Positions 46,901-57,904 of a stretch of DNA of 64,000 nucleotides are shown piece after piece. The translations under genes were made by a program, and so were the position numbers. The notes below the pieces were generated by a model. It saw nothing but the letters and a program-made list of their open reading frames with translations, was not told where the DNA came from and ran no database searches. Origin of the DNA: Amaurobius ferox (lineage: Eukaryota > Arthropoda > Arachnida > Araneae > Amaurobiidae); assembly GCA_951213105.1 (NCBI GenBank), contig OX578146.1, positions 57,109,069 to 57,173,068 on the forward strand, read 5' to 3'. Position 1 is the first letter of the stretch. Every line of letters begins with the position of its first letter.

Positions 46901-48270
46901 GGGAAAATCAACAAGAAAGAAATTTGCTACTTTTCTTTAAAATGTTTTTTTTTGTTTAGCAATTTATTATTAGTCATTTTAATCGAAAACTGGACCGTAT
47001 TCAATACTCGAGTATCTAGCTTTTGCACAAAATATAATCTGTTTTGACACTTCGAAATAGTTTTACATTCTGTCACTGAGAAAAGAAATTATGCGAATAC
47101 AATTTTCTGGTACTATTCAAAGCCCAAAACAGTGCCCCATTGATCCTATACATGATAGTGACCCTTTTGCAGAAATAGAAGTAAAATTTCGCATTATGTA
47201 GAGAAAGTGATGTGCTGTCCAATTGAATTTTATATCTTAGTAAAAGAGCCAGCGACATCATCGCACTTATAATATTTTCGCCAAAATGCGCTAGCAGTAC
47301 GATCCAGCAATGGCCCTGAAGTAGCAGTAAATTTCCAATTCTGAATACATATGCAAGTTAAAGAAATTTAATTATTTTAATAACTAAAATTATTTATATC
47401 TACCAAAATATTTTATAAAGTTACTATATAAAATATAAGTTCCTTCAGTAAAGGGAAATTTGGGCTCCTATAGCAGTTGCATCCAGCAAGCAGCTTTTTA
47501 TTATTAGACGGCTGCAAATTTCTAAACAATTTGATTTTTTCAGTAGTCCATTTGAAACTGGTCACACATGCACCAAATTTCAAATGTGCCTGACTTCAAA
47601 TTGGGCGTTCTCGATTATACAGCCAATTAAACATTTAAGTGTGCGGCATTATACATTTTATTTCTCTCCTTGCAAGAATTTTAAAATCTCTATCTCATTG
47701 CAAAGTCCGTTTTACTATCATTTCACGTTTCTAATATTTTGGGGTGATTAAAAAACGTTTTTGAAATATACGGTTTCTTCCTGGAGGTTTTATCGATTGA
47801 TTGACCCGTGCATCATATCTCCAGTCTTTATCTCTCATTTCACTTTTCGAACGTTTTGGTGTGGAGCTAGCTCTCTCTCTATACAGAAAATTTTTTAAAA
47901 AACTCGATTTTTCTTTAATCTTAAGATTGACTTGTGTATCAAATTTTAAATCTATACCTCATTTAAAATAAAGCGTTTTCCAATTCTTCAGCGAATAAAA
48001 CACTTTGTGCGGCACCCCTAAAGATGTAAATATTGTCCAACTGAAATTGCACACATTCTTCTTGTTCTTTTCGAACAATCTACCCTCACACACAATTTAT
48101 GAGATATATCTAATTGTGAAGTATATTTTTCTATCATGTCACCTTTCGAATATTTTGCTGTGGAGATTCCCTTCCACCTTTACTTAACATTTTCAAAACA
48201 TTCGAATTTTTCCGAGAATTTGATTGATTAATTATCCTGTGTAAAAATGATGGTAGCCTCCATCTCATTT
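46901..48270. other. AT-rich stretch with a diverged CATTTCAC...TTTCGAA repeat
   Basis: Motifs such as CATTTCACGTTTCTAATATTTTGG, CATTTCACTTTTCGAACG and ATGTCACCTTTCGAATATTTTG (in parts) recur at about 47720, 47840 and 48135, with T-rich spacers. No gene is seen. Confidence 0.45.
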
Positions 48271-48780
48271 AAGGAGGCATAGGACCTTTAAACCTTCAAA
48301 AAATCAATTTTTCAATTTTATTTTATTCTGAATATTTGAAAATTTCTGAATACTGTGCAAAAAACCGCATTCTAAAATTCGCATTATTTCGAAAGTTATA
48401 ATTTTTTATGCAACATACACTTTTGAAAATTTTCTCATGTCAGCCATCGCCGCCATTTTTAAAGGGACATCACTGTTTGTTTACGTTTGCAGTTTGCTGA
48501 TTTGTCATGTAAATCTAATACTTTTTCCACCACCATGTCTTAATTATTTATTTAATTATTTCTACAGCAGTAGGAAGGCAACTACTCACCTCTACTGAAC
48601 TGCTCAGCCCAGTTTGTTTATATTCTAGCGCTGTTAACTTGTTTACAAAGTGGAGAATTTTTTTGAGTTTCGCAATTTCTTTTCATTATATTTTCTTACT
48701 TTCTACGATTGGTGTTCTGCATTTATGTTGTTTAAGCATAAGAACTTTGAACTAAAATACAGTTAATCTATTTACTTTCA

Positions 48781-50380
48781 GTTGATAAGTCACATATTTC
48801 ATCTGAAGAACATGAATATAGAATGGTTAATATATCAGTACTTTTCAAGGAGCTTGCAAATGTTTTGTGCTGCAAAATATATCATGGAGCAATAAATATA
48901 CGTGAAAAATCTACAATGGGTTTAGCATCCACATTTCTTGTATATTGTGATGAACTAAAGTCTGTGAAAAATACGAAAATGCTTGGTGTTAAGAAAAATA
49001 TTCCAGAAATAAACAGAAGAGCTGTACTTTCTATGCGATGTATAGGACAGGGTTTATCGGCTTTATCTACTTTTTGTTCTACTATGGGTCTTCCAGCGCC
49101 TGTTTCTCAGAAATCATATAATAAAATTAATCACAGGATTTTAAATGCCACATCTGTTATAGCTAAATCTTCAATGAAAACTGCTATCCAGGACGAAAGA
49201 GAATTATCAAATGGATCGAAATATGTTACTGTAAGTGGAGATGGTAGTTGGAAAACCAGGGGCATTCGTCACTTATAGGTGTGTGTATACTAATCGGAGC
49301 AGAAAGCGGGAAGGTTCTTGAAACCGAAGTAATGTCTTCTTTTCGTAAAGGTTGCAACAGCTACAGAAGTAAGAAAATTGGCCCTCGGTATGAAAAGTGG
49401 AAAAAGAATCACAAAATAGTGTGTTCAAAAAACCATTCGGGTAGTGCCGGAAAAATGGAATGTGATGGAATGTTACGCATATTCAACAGATCAATTGAAG
49501 ACCATGGTGTTCGGTACAAATTTTATATTGGTGATGGTGATACGAAAACATTTTCACAAATATCGAATAGCAAACCATATGGAAATGAAATAGCGGTTGA
49601 AAAACTTGAATGCACAGGTCACATTAAAAAAAGAATGGAAACTCGTTTGAGAAAGCTGAAAACCCAGATGGCTGGAAAGAAGCTATCAGATGGAAAGACA
49701 ATTGGAGGAAAGGGCCGGCTGACGGAAGCTAATGTTCAAAAATTGACTTCCTACTATGGAAATGCAATTCGTGGAAACAAAAATGATTTGTTTAAAATGC
49801 GACAAAGCATATGGGCGGTATGAATGCATATGGTATCATCTGACAGTGACCCACAACACTTTTTTTGTCCTAAGGGACCAAATACTTGGTGTAAGTACAA
49901 CCATCAGCATACTCGAACACAGTATCAAACTTCAAGCATAAGAACTCCCTCCCAAAATCCGTCATGGAGTTGGTAAAACCAATTTTTAAAGACCTTTCAG
50001 ATCCAAATCTATTGAAACGCTGTCTTGGAGGGAGAACTCAAAATCCTAATGAGTCTTTAAACTCCCTCATATGGAAATATTGCCCAAAAAATATAATTGC
50101 TGGGAGAGAAATTGCACAAATAGCAACAAATATTGCCAGTATAACATTCAATGATGGTGGTAACGGTATAATAAAAATTATGAATGCTTTACATTTGAGT
50201 ATAAACAGAAATTTACTAAATGTTTTGCATCTGAGTGATAAGAAACGGATACACGAAGCAGATTTTCGAGCCTCTAGCACTACATATGAAGTTCGAAAAG
50301 CTCGTAAAAGGCAGAAAACATTTGATTTTCACCGACAAGAGGAAGAGGAAGGAATTACTTATGCGTCTGGTGCATTTTGA
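48781..50380 (+). pseudogene. Mutator-like transposase, frameshifted
   Basis: Reading starts after a likely splice acceptor (TTACTTTCAG, ending 48780), and an ATG lies at 48823. Three frames are needed: 48781 to ~49260, ~49255 to ~49815, and ~49960 to 50380, with a bridging segment (49815-49930) in the remaining frame. The MULE catalytic blocks are clear: SGDGSWKTRG (first Asp), YIGDGDTKTF (second Asp) and NPNESLNSLIW (Glu). The C-terminus is basic: KRIHEADFRA...RKRQKTFDFH, then stop. The single-base losses near 49255 and 49815 break the gene, while the catalytic residues remain. By family this is a cut-and-paste transposase acting on the element's inverted ends. An upstream exon is likely but not identified. 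Confidence 0.82.
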
Positions 50381-50399
50381 TGCTACATTAGATATAACG

Positions 50400-52620
50400 C
50401 AGGATGTATTATAAACTGCAGCCAAACATTAATTAGCCGAACTGCTATAACTCAAAATTTTCCATGTCCGAAAGTCATATTTGTTACATATTTTTGTAAT
50501 TTTAAGCAATTTCAATAAGTCAAATTTTCTATAACTCAAATTCTTTTCTTGTGTTGGGTTATACTTTTGGATATTTAACAATTTTAGGTATTTTGTTTTT
50601 AGTTTAAATGTGTTCAGGGGTCTTATTTACATAGTCATTCTCTTTTAGTTATCCATTTTCCAATTGTTTAGGTTTTTGATATTCTTTGTTCAAATATATT
50701 CTATTCCATAGGTTTTGTTTTAAAAACGGCGAAAGTTCGTTCTTTTTTGGTTTTAGCAATTTAAATTTATTTAAATTGGCTAATTTGTGATTCCATTTAT
50801 TGCCCTTTTTATTCCCTTTAATTTGATTCCAAATTTATTACTCTCGGTTAAAAATTGGTTAATTCATTGCAGTTTTTCGGTTTTATTCTATTTTCAGCAT
50901 TTTAAATATTTCAGAATCGTCCATATTTAAATTGTTGCCGAATTCGTATTTTCCAAATCGTTTCACTTCATTTCCTTTTAATTTTCGTCTGCTTTGAAAT
51001 TCCATTTCTCTTCTTTAAAGTTTCGAGTTTTTAATTGGTTGATCGTAATATTAAAATCGTCTGTCATTAATTATTTTATCGTTCATTGATAGTTTTGTTT
51101 ACAATCTGTGGCAGCGATGTTTCGCAGTATATAAGCAAATCGCGCACTTTTTCGATCTCTTTGCTCTTTTCCTCTTCTGTTTATTGATTGGAACCCAAGA
51201 TGTGATCTGTTAAAGTTGTTGTTTTCAGCGCTTCGGCGCGAGCCGTAGTTCGAATCCGGCGAGCGCTCTGAGGAACGAAAGTTCTTTTTTTTTTATTCCC
51301 GGCCCAGTAATTGTGCTCTGTTTATTTATTATTCGAGTTTTAATCTAAACATTCAAGAGCTGTTGAAAATGTTGCGTCTGATGGCTGAGAATTGTTATGT
51401 CTATAAAGACAGGATGTTTTGGTTTCTTGTCTCTTCAGTCATTTAATTAGCAATCCACCGTGTTCCCAGCTGTTTGCGATGTCGGCCGAGGAGTCTTTAC
51501 CCGCCAATTAAGAATTTTGTTTATCTTGTCAAGCAGAGTAGCTCTATCTATGATGGATGGAATGCACATTTCCGAAAATTTAAGACGGACATATGGTCTG
51601 TATTCTGTTCTGATGCCAAAAGTCAGCTACAACTGTTTGGAAGAAATTGTTTAATTCCATCGTTACTAAACATCCTGTTTGGGAATATCCCCTTGGAAAA
51701 GGGATCCGGTTAAGGATTTTCCTCTCTAGAGATGGACATAATTCTCCTTTGCTGTGTTCTGCGTTTCAAGAGGTGTTCCTTGGGATCTTTGGTGACTTTT
51801 CCCTGTGAAGTTCTTTCCTGCTGATCCTTGCAGTTCCTTGGAGCATTTGGTGAAACCTTTGCTAATTATATCTCTCAATAGTTAAAATATGTTTATATTC
51901 CAATTGTCTTCAGTTTAATTGTGTTAGTAGAATAAGACCCCTTTAGACTTATATATTTTAGGTCACCTGAACCTGTGGTTATCTTTTAACTTTTGTTCTA
52001 AATTCCCTTTTGGCTAACTTATGTTCTTTTTATTCCAAATTTTAGTTTTGATAAATAGTTGTATAAGTTTAATATTGTTAACTTTAAAATTTAATATTCT
52101 AACGTTTTTTTTTACCACTATACGACCGGCCATTCCATTTATTTTTATTATTTAAGATGTTTGATTTAATTAAGATAGTTAATGAGATGTAAAAAGTTTT
52201 AAAAATTATTTTAAAAGTGAAGTTTAAATTTTAATAAACGTTAGATTTTGAAAACCTAAAAATCTGTGTCTTTCTTTTACTTAAAAATGTTTTTATTTTT
52301 TAGGTAAAGTGCCATTTTTAATATTTTACAAGAGTACATATTTGTACACGTAGGGAAACTGGTCAATAGGTCCACTTTCTATTTATTTAAGACTTTCTGT
52401 TTATTTAAGAATTCAGTTTATTTCTAGAATGTTTTCAGGTCAGAGGAACTTTAGAACTTTTTCAGAGTGTATTTCAGTGTATTTTAGAAGCACTTTCAGA
52501 TTTATTTTCAGATGACATTTAGGTTTTAAGAACTTTCAGTAAGAGCTTTAAGAGCTTTAAGAACTTGAATGCTTTTGAATGATGGAATGTGTTTTAATAT
52601 ATCATAAATGCAAGAAACCC
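50400..52620 (+). other. MULE spacer; possible solo LTR
   Basis: There is no coding capacity. A TATATAAG box at about 51130, a GC-richer leader after it (CGCTTCGGCGCGAGCCG; GTTCGAATCC at 51249), and an AATAAACG signal at about 52232 followed by ...CTGTGTCTTTC resemble the U3/R/U5 order of an LTR spanning roughly 50.6-52.3 kb. I could not find matching ends or a target duplication, so this is tentative. Confidence 0.3.
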
Positions 52621-52672
52621 CCCCAACACTTGTCACTAGAGTTTCAGTTTATCAAAGTTCCACTGCAGCTGT

Positions 52673-53835
52673 TTTTCTCAGGTATGTGATTTTACAACTT
52701 GCGCACAGTATATTTTAAAATATATTTTACTAATCACTTTCAATTTTTTGCTCTTACTTGTTTCATCTATATATACAATTTATACATAAGAAATTCCTCC
52801 TAAATAAGTAAAAATTTAGTAAATGTTCTTCATCTGACTGACAAGAAAAGTCTACACGAAGCTGATGTTCGAGCTTCCGAAGCAACATATAAAGCTCAAA
52901 TACCCCTTAAAAAGCAGAAAATTTTTGATTTTTCAAACATAACAGAAATAGGAAGGTGCTATTTATGCACTGGAGGCATTTTAAGGTCAAAATAAGATAA
53001 TAATTAACACTGAATATATTTTTAAACTTAAAAGCGGGTTTCTCAGATAAGTGATTTTAACTCTTGCGCGCAATATATTTTAAAATATGTGTAACCAATC
53101 ACTTTCAAATTTTTTGCTCTTACTCGTTTCATCTATATCACGAAGCAGATGTTCGAGTTTCCGAAGCAACCTTTAGAGCTCAAGTAGTCCCTAAAAGGCA
53201 GAAAATTTTTGATTTTTCTTACATAACAGACATAGGAAGGTGCTAATTATGAACCAAAGGCATTTTAAGGTGCAAAATATGATAATAAGTAACATTGAAG
53301 TATTTTTAAATTTTAAAACTGTTTTTCTCAGATATGTGATTTTAACATTTGCGTGCAATATATTTTAAAATATATGTAACCAATCACTTTCAAATTTTTT
53401 GCTCGTACTTGTTTCATCTATATACATAATTTAGAGATAAAAATTCCTCATAAATAAGTAAAAATTTAGAAAATGTTCTTCATCTGACTAACAAGAAACG
53501 ACTTCACGAAACGTCTGTTCGAGTTTCCGAAGCAACATATAGAGCTCAAGTAGCCCCTAAAAGGCAGAAAATTTTTGATTTTTCTTACATAACAGACACA
53601 GGAAGGTGCTATGTATAAACCAAAGACATTTTAAGGTGTAAAATAAGATAATAAGTAACACTGAATGTATTTTTAAACTTTAAAGCTGTTTTTCTCAGAT
53701 ATGTGATTTTAGCCCTTGCGCGCAACATATCTTAAAATATATTTAACCAATCACTTTCAAATTTTTTGGACTTACTTGTTTCATCCATATACATAATTTG
53801 TACTTAAAAAATTCACCATAAATAATAAAAAAAGA
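52673..53835 (+). repeat. Tandem array (3.4 units, ~365 bp) of the MULE terminal coding segment
   Basis: Units begin with TTTTCTCAG(G/A)TATGTGATTTT at about 52673, 53040, 53330 and 53692 (the last is cut). Each full unit holds a piece that reads like the transposase C-terminus at 50215-50377. Unit 1 gives NVLHLTDKKSLHEADVRASE onward, unit 3 gives NVLHLTNKKRLHETSVRVSE onward, and unit 2 starts within the segment after a ~70-bp deletion. In all three the frame is open to a stop near the homologous position. The stretch before the coding part (TTGCTCTTACTTGTTTCATC...) could be intron sequence. The units resemble each other more than they resemble the 50.2-kb original. Confidence 0.8.
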
Positions 53836-54259
53836 ATTGTGAAGAGGTTTATTTCATGTTTTTTAACACTGAAAATGAAAATTTCATTTTGTTTAAATTT
53901 TAAAAATATTAAATTTTTTTCAAAATTTTAAAAAGTGTGTACAAATTAAAGATGTAATAGTTATAAGTATATTATTATCAAATTGAAGTCCATAAGTATA
54001 ATATTATGTGAAATATCTTGCGCGCGGCTGCTACATACACCGTTATGTCTGTCAAAATTGTATAAATTTTAAAAAACGATATAAAATGTACATATAATTA
54101 TATGACTTCAGTCAAATTTGAATAGTAAGAAAGGTTTTCTATATGTTTAGAGAAAAAAATTTGAGCATCTGGGATACACCTGGTTGAAATTAAAAAATTG
54201 TAAATATAACTCTATTTTCAATGACTTTCGACTGTTTAAAGGTCCTATGCCCCCTTCAA

Positions 54260-55250
54260 AGTTTTTTACAGGAAGTTTATAGATTTGATACATACAGAGC
54301 TGATATCATACGTATTTATGTTCTGTGTATACGTAAAAAATTTATGCAAACCCTTTGGAGAATTTGGTTCAAACAAATTAACATTTGGCAAACTAAAGAA
54401 TCAACTATATTCCAAAAACTTAATTTTGCCACCCTCAGTGTTTAGTTAAGAAAACGATCAAAATTTCTAAATCTTAATTTGAAGAATGATGAAGTGGATC
54501 AATTTAAATATACAGCATACCTTAATATCCTGTTTCAAAACAAAACTTTCAATCATATTCCTTTTAGAAGAATTTTGAAAGAACATCACCATCATCTTCC
54601 TATACTTAACCTAAAAATCAGGACAACCTACAGATATGAAATTCCATTGGGAAGAAGAATTTTTAACTATAACTTCTTGTAAAAAACTTTGTAAAAATCT
54701 ACAAACTGAAAATTTAAAAGCATATAATTGTGAAATTAATACATATTTAGATCCACTGATAGGACATGTAGTCACTGGTGATAGTGCTGTCCTTGAAGAT
54801 AGAAATTTAATACGGGCCTTTCAACTTGGTACAAAATATCGTAATCCTCATATAGGCAATAAATATGAAACCTTTCAGCAAGATATTGATAAATTTATTT
54901 ATGATATGTCCATTCGTTTCAGTATACCTGACTTCACCTTCAATCAATGGCGATAAAGGATATGCAACGACTTCAAGTTTTTTTATCAACAGTTATATCA
55001 ACGGCATGAAAATTGCAAATTGAACATTAAATATCTCAAGACCATTCAAGATAAGTTCATAATTACATACACTGATAAAGTTTCAAGCAATTACGCATTT
55101 ACTTGCAAATTCTATTATATCCAGACCTTAAAAGAAAAATATGAATATGTTATGCTATATCGGAAAGTTAACATACCCCATCAAGAAATTAATAATAGGA
55201 TTAAAGCCTTATATCAAAAAACAGGTATTAAATACACTAGCAAACTGTAG
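54260..55250 (+). pseudogene. Penelope-like/related reverse transcriptase, N-terminal half
   Basis: Plus-strand blocks in order: a basic leader (IRKKFMQTLWRIWFKQINIW), then IRTTYRYEIPLGRRIFNYN, then after a frameshift at about 54660 NCEINTYLDPLIGHVVTGD and LGTKYRNPHIGNKYETF, and after a stop at 54954-54956 LKTIQDKFIITYTDKVSSN followed by the TCKFYY motif. This order (NYK-like motif, HVVTGD, GPKYR-like, then DKFV.TP.DKA.NN and CK..Y) is the conserved N-terminal part of Penelope-like retroelement RTs with C-rich motifs, as I know the family. Two stops and a frameshift are present. The catalytic palm would follow but the sequence is cut at about 55250 by the block carrying the viral capsid gene. 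Confidence 0.65.
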
Positions 55251-55392
55251 AGAGACGTCTCCCTTGGGGGGAGATGAGCATATAGTGTTCTTCTATTGTA
55301 TGGGGAAGAGAGATGGGCTGATAGGCAGGACCTCTACGAGGTCCGAGTATACTAATTTTTATATTTCACCATTTCTCTCCCACGGCCGCCTC

Positions 55393-55438
55393 TGACGTCA
55401 CGTGTACATATATATTAATATATAGATGACGTCACATG
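55393..55438. promoter_or_regulatory. Pair of CRE/E-box motifs around an AT core
   Basis: TGACGTCACGTG (55393-55404) and TGACGTCACATG (55427-55438) flank TACATATATATTAATATATA. TGACGTCA is the CREB/ATF site and CACGTG an E-box. In the orientation of the capsid gene they lie downstream of it. Any function is unproven. Confidence 0.35.
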
Positions 55439-55447
55439 TTTTACCTA

Positions 55448-55492
55448 TATTAATTAAATAATATTAATTAAATAATATTAATTAAATAATAT
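55448..55492. repeat. AT-rich 15-bp tandem repeat
   Basis: ATTAATTAAATAATATTAAT-type units are repeated three times with a 15-bp period. Confidence 0.85.
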
Positions 55493-56044
55493 GAATGAAT
55501 ACACGTCACTCCGTCTTATAGCAACGCGTTTATATGTTGGAGGAGTGAAGATAGGTAGTGAAGTCTTTTAGTATCTCTTACAGATACTTTGTTAACATTT
55601 TTCATAGAGAGAATGAGTATTGAATCTATCTGGTTAAAAACATATTTTATTCATTTATTTGTTGTAATATAGTCTTTCAACATTTATGTATACATATTTT
55701 TTCATTTATCTTTTTTTTATAACATTTTCACATATATGCTTTTAATATTCATACTTTTATATTTTTTTCATTTATATGTTTTTTTTATAATGTATTCAAC
55801 ATTTATATCTAATCTGTTTTATATATATACTTTTATATTTTTTTCTTTATAAACTTTAGTTTTTTTATGTTATTTAGATAGTTATATTTTTTTTATACTG
55901 TACAGTGAAATGGGAGAGTAAGTTTGATTTATTTTCTTGGTGTTTTTATCTGCAATGTGAGACAGTGAAGAGAACGGTTGAGATGGTAAAAAACATATTT
56001 ATTGAGTACAGAAAGTTATATATGCTTGTATGTTATATTTGTTT

Positions 56045-57216
56045 TTACATTAGGCATCCTTGTTTACGGGGTCCAGTAACTATCATGTGACAGTTTGTTC
56101 CAGGCCATTGTTTCCAAACATCTTTTCTAGTTGCGTTTGTTGAGTGGTATATGTCTAATACATCGTATTGGTTGTCTTTCGGAACTGCATTGTATAATGG
56201 GAAGAATCTGACATCGTTTATGTCTACCAGAACTGTCGAGGTGTATGTTATGAGTACCATGAAGTGAATGTTATTCAGTTGATTTGTTTGTGAATATAAT
56301 GACATGGGGCGTACAAGACAAGATGGTGCTGGGGATTTATAATTGTCTAGACTTGAGGTGGTGTAATTGTAATTTGCTCTGTCTTCTGTTAGTCGTTAGC
56401 CTCCGTCCCATCTACCTTTGTACCATGCTGGGGTTTCTAGTCCAACTATTCCACTGGCTGGTTTTAATCCGTGTCTCCATTTGATTTCTTCAGCATTCCA
56501 TGTGTGTTCGAATGTACCACTTGGTAGGAGTGTTGTTGTTGTTGATACCCAGACCGTCCGACCTACCAGAAAGTTGGTAGGAGTGTGTTCCAATTCTATG
56601 AGTCCATTAGTCCATATTATGAGTCCATATTATATAGTTATGAGTCCATATTTGTGTATTGTTTTGCCATGGCTTTATAGGCGTCGTTAAGGATATCGGG
56701 TTGAATTTTTGCATTTTCACAAATGATATTTGTTAGTGTGGCTGTTCCAGCTTCGCAATTGTTTGAAGACATGTTTGCATTAGGAAGAGTGGCTTCATAT
56801 AATTTTTGGATGGGTAATATCATTCCTTTGTCGATGAAAGTTTCTAAGTACGGTTGTGTTTGATAGAGTACTTTTGGTACTATTGCTCCTCCTGTTGTTC
56901 CGGTCGTTAATTCTATTGGTATGATGTGATGTAATACGAATCCACATTTAATGGGTGACCATCTTCTCGCGAAAGAATTCAATCCTTGCCAGTCTGATGG
57001 TTTCATTGAGGCACATATGTGTTAATAGGATATATCCGACCATCCCTGTTTCATTTTATTGTCGAATTCGTCTGGCATTTTAATGTAATGTCTTAGTGTT
57101 CTGTTGTATTTCATGCTGAGTTGTTTTGTAGCTGTTTGGTTCATGTTCGTTCCTTGTGGTTCGCTTGGAGAAGCATGGGCGTGTGCGTCCATTGGTGTTG
57201 AAATGTCTTGGGACAT
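56045..57216 (-). pseudogene. Endogenous parvovirus/densovirus-like capsid (VP) gene, broken
   Basis: The minus-strand reading begins at an ATG at 57216. Conserved blocks include a KYNRTLRHYIK start, GWSDI, MKPSDWQGLNSFARRWSPIK, a FVLHHIIPIE strand followed by a TGTTGG loop, KVLYQTQPYLETFIDKG, and later WRHGLKP and WYKGRWDGG. This order (the W..I lead-in, the DWQ.L....RW motif, a strand with IIP, a TTGG loop) fits the jelly-roll VP of arthropod-type parvoviruses; the genus is not decided. No NS1 or phospholipase region is seen. Damage: an in-frame stop at 57022, a stop at 56638 next to a tripled ATGAGTCCATA-like repeat (56599-56650), a SINE fragment at 56534-56573, and at least one frameshift. 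It is an old copy and cannot be expressed as a whole capsid protein. Confidence 0.6.
56534..56573 (-). mobile_element. 5'-truncated SINE (40 bp of 3' end) with 13-bp TSD
   Basis: On the minus strand this is the last 40 bp of the SINE body at 20673-20964: TTTCTGGTAGGTCGGACGG, then GTCTGGGTATCAACAACAACA (in parts). It is flanked by TTGGTAGGAGTGT (56521-56533 and 56574-56586). It adds 53 bp to the capsid pseudogene and shifts its frame. Confidence 0.88.
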
Positions 57217-57625
57217 ATTTTACTTTTCTGTTATAGAGATTTTTTCGTTTAGTATATATATATATCTTTTGATGTGTTGAATATGTTGTTTTACTGATGT
57301 ACGTGCTTGTATGAATGATCAACGTCTGTGTCCTGGAATATGGAGAAGCATAGTGAATTGTAATATATGTGTTTGGTGGTTTATATACTCTCGGATGCAT
57401 GTGTGGTTCGAACTTCAGATATCGATTGGATGGACGGGACAATGGGTTAATGGCGCGTCTTGTTCTGACATGTGGTGATCACGTGATTACAGATGGCGCA
57501 CAATCGTGATTGCAGATGGCGCTGATGGTGATGCTGTGTGTGTGTGTAATGTTGCTTTGAGCGCCTTCCTGCCTGACTCCTATATATGAATTTTTTTTTA
57601 AAGTCCCCCCCCAAAGGGGGACAGT

Positions 57626-57659
<34 letters not shown>

Positions 57660-57904
57660 TAAAGGAGGAAGGGAGGGTTGTAGAGTTTGTTTATTTTTAT
57701 ATGTATTATATATATTTAATAATTAATAATATAGGAGAAATGGACTATATTCTTATATCTTAAGCTCTTTTATTGGCCCCGCCTTTTGACCTATCCTCTC
57801 ATAGACTTAGCATTAGTGCCCCCGAGGATAGAGCCCCCGGCCGTCATCTCCGACCCCAGGAGACGTCTCCCTTTGGGGGACAGTTATTCACTAGTATTAA
57901 ACAC

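Larger units (their letters stand above)
48271..54256 (+). mobile_element. Mutator-like (MULE) DNA transposon, ~6 kb
   Basis: The ends carry a 23-bp inverted repeat containing GGCATAGGACCTTTAAAC, at 48271-48293 and 54234-54256. Enclosed are a decayed Mutator-type transposase (48781-50380), a 2.2-kb spacer that may hold an LTR, and a tandem array (52673-53835) made of copies of the transposase's last coding segment. The usual 8-9 bp target duplication of MULEs is not visible, so it has decayed or a boundary is off by some bases. Confidence 0.72.
55249..57880. mobile_element. Inserted block with inverted GAGACGTCTC ends carrying a viral capsid relic
   Basis: At 55252-55278 the sequence GAGACGTCTCCCTTGGGG leads to GAGATGAG; at 57844-57872 the reverse complement reads GAGACGTCTCCTGGGG leading to GAGATGA. 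The GAGACGTCTC core is itself a palindrome, and a further hairpin GGACCTCTACGAGGTCC lies at 55328-55344. CCCCCCAAAGGGGGACAGTT at 57604 echoes the right end (CTTTGGGGGACAGTT). Between them are a T-rich half (55500-56045), the capsid pseudogene and a (TA)n run (57627-57656). Palindromic ends would suit parvoviral termini or a DNA transposon that took up viral DNA; neither is proven. Confidence 0.5.

Noticed and set aside
51215..51270. tRNA-like B box GTTCGAATCC
   Set aside because: No A box at the right distance and no cloverleaf; treated as chance or part of an LTR-like leader.
48264..54265. 8-9 bp target duplication at the MULE ends
   Set aside because: The flanks ATCTCATTT and CAAAGTTTT do not match, and shifting the boundary by a few bases does not help.
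57080..57442. 120-aa minus-strand ORF upstream of and overlapping the capsid relic
   Set aside because: It overlaps the capsid frame in another phase, has a low-complexity Tyr/Thr/Ile composition and matches nothing I know. A viral auxiliary protein cannot be supported.
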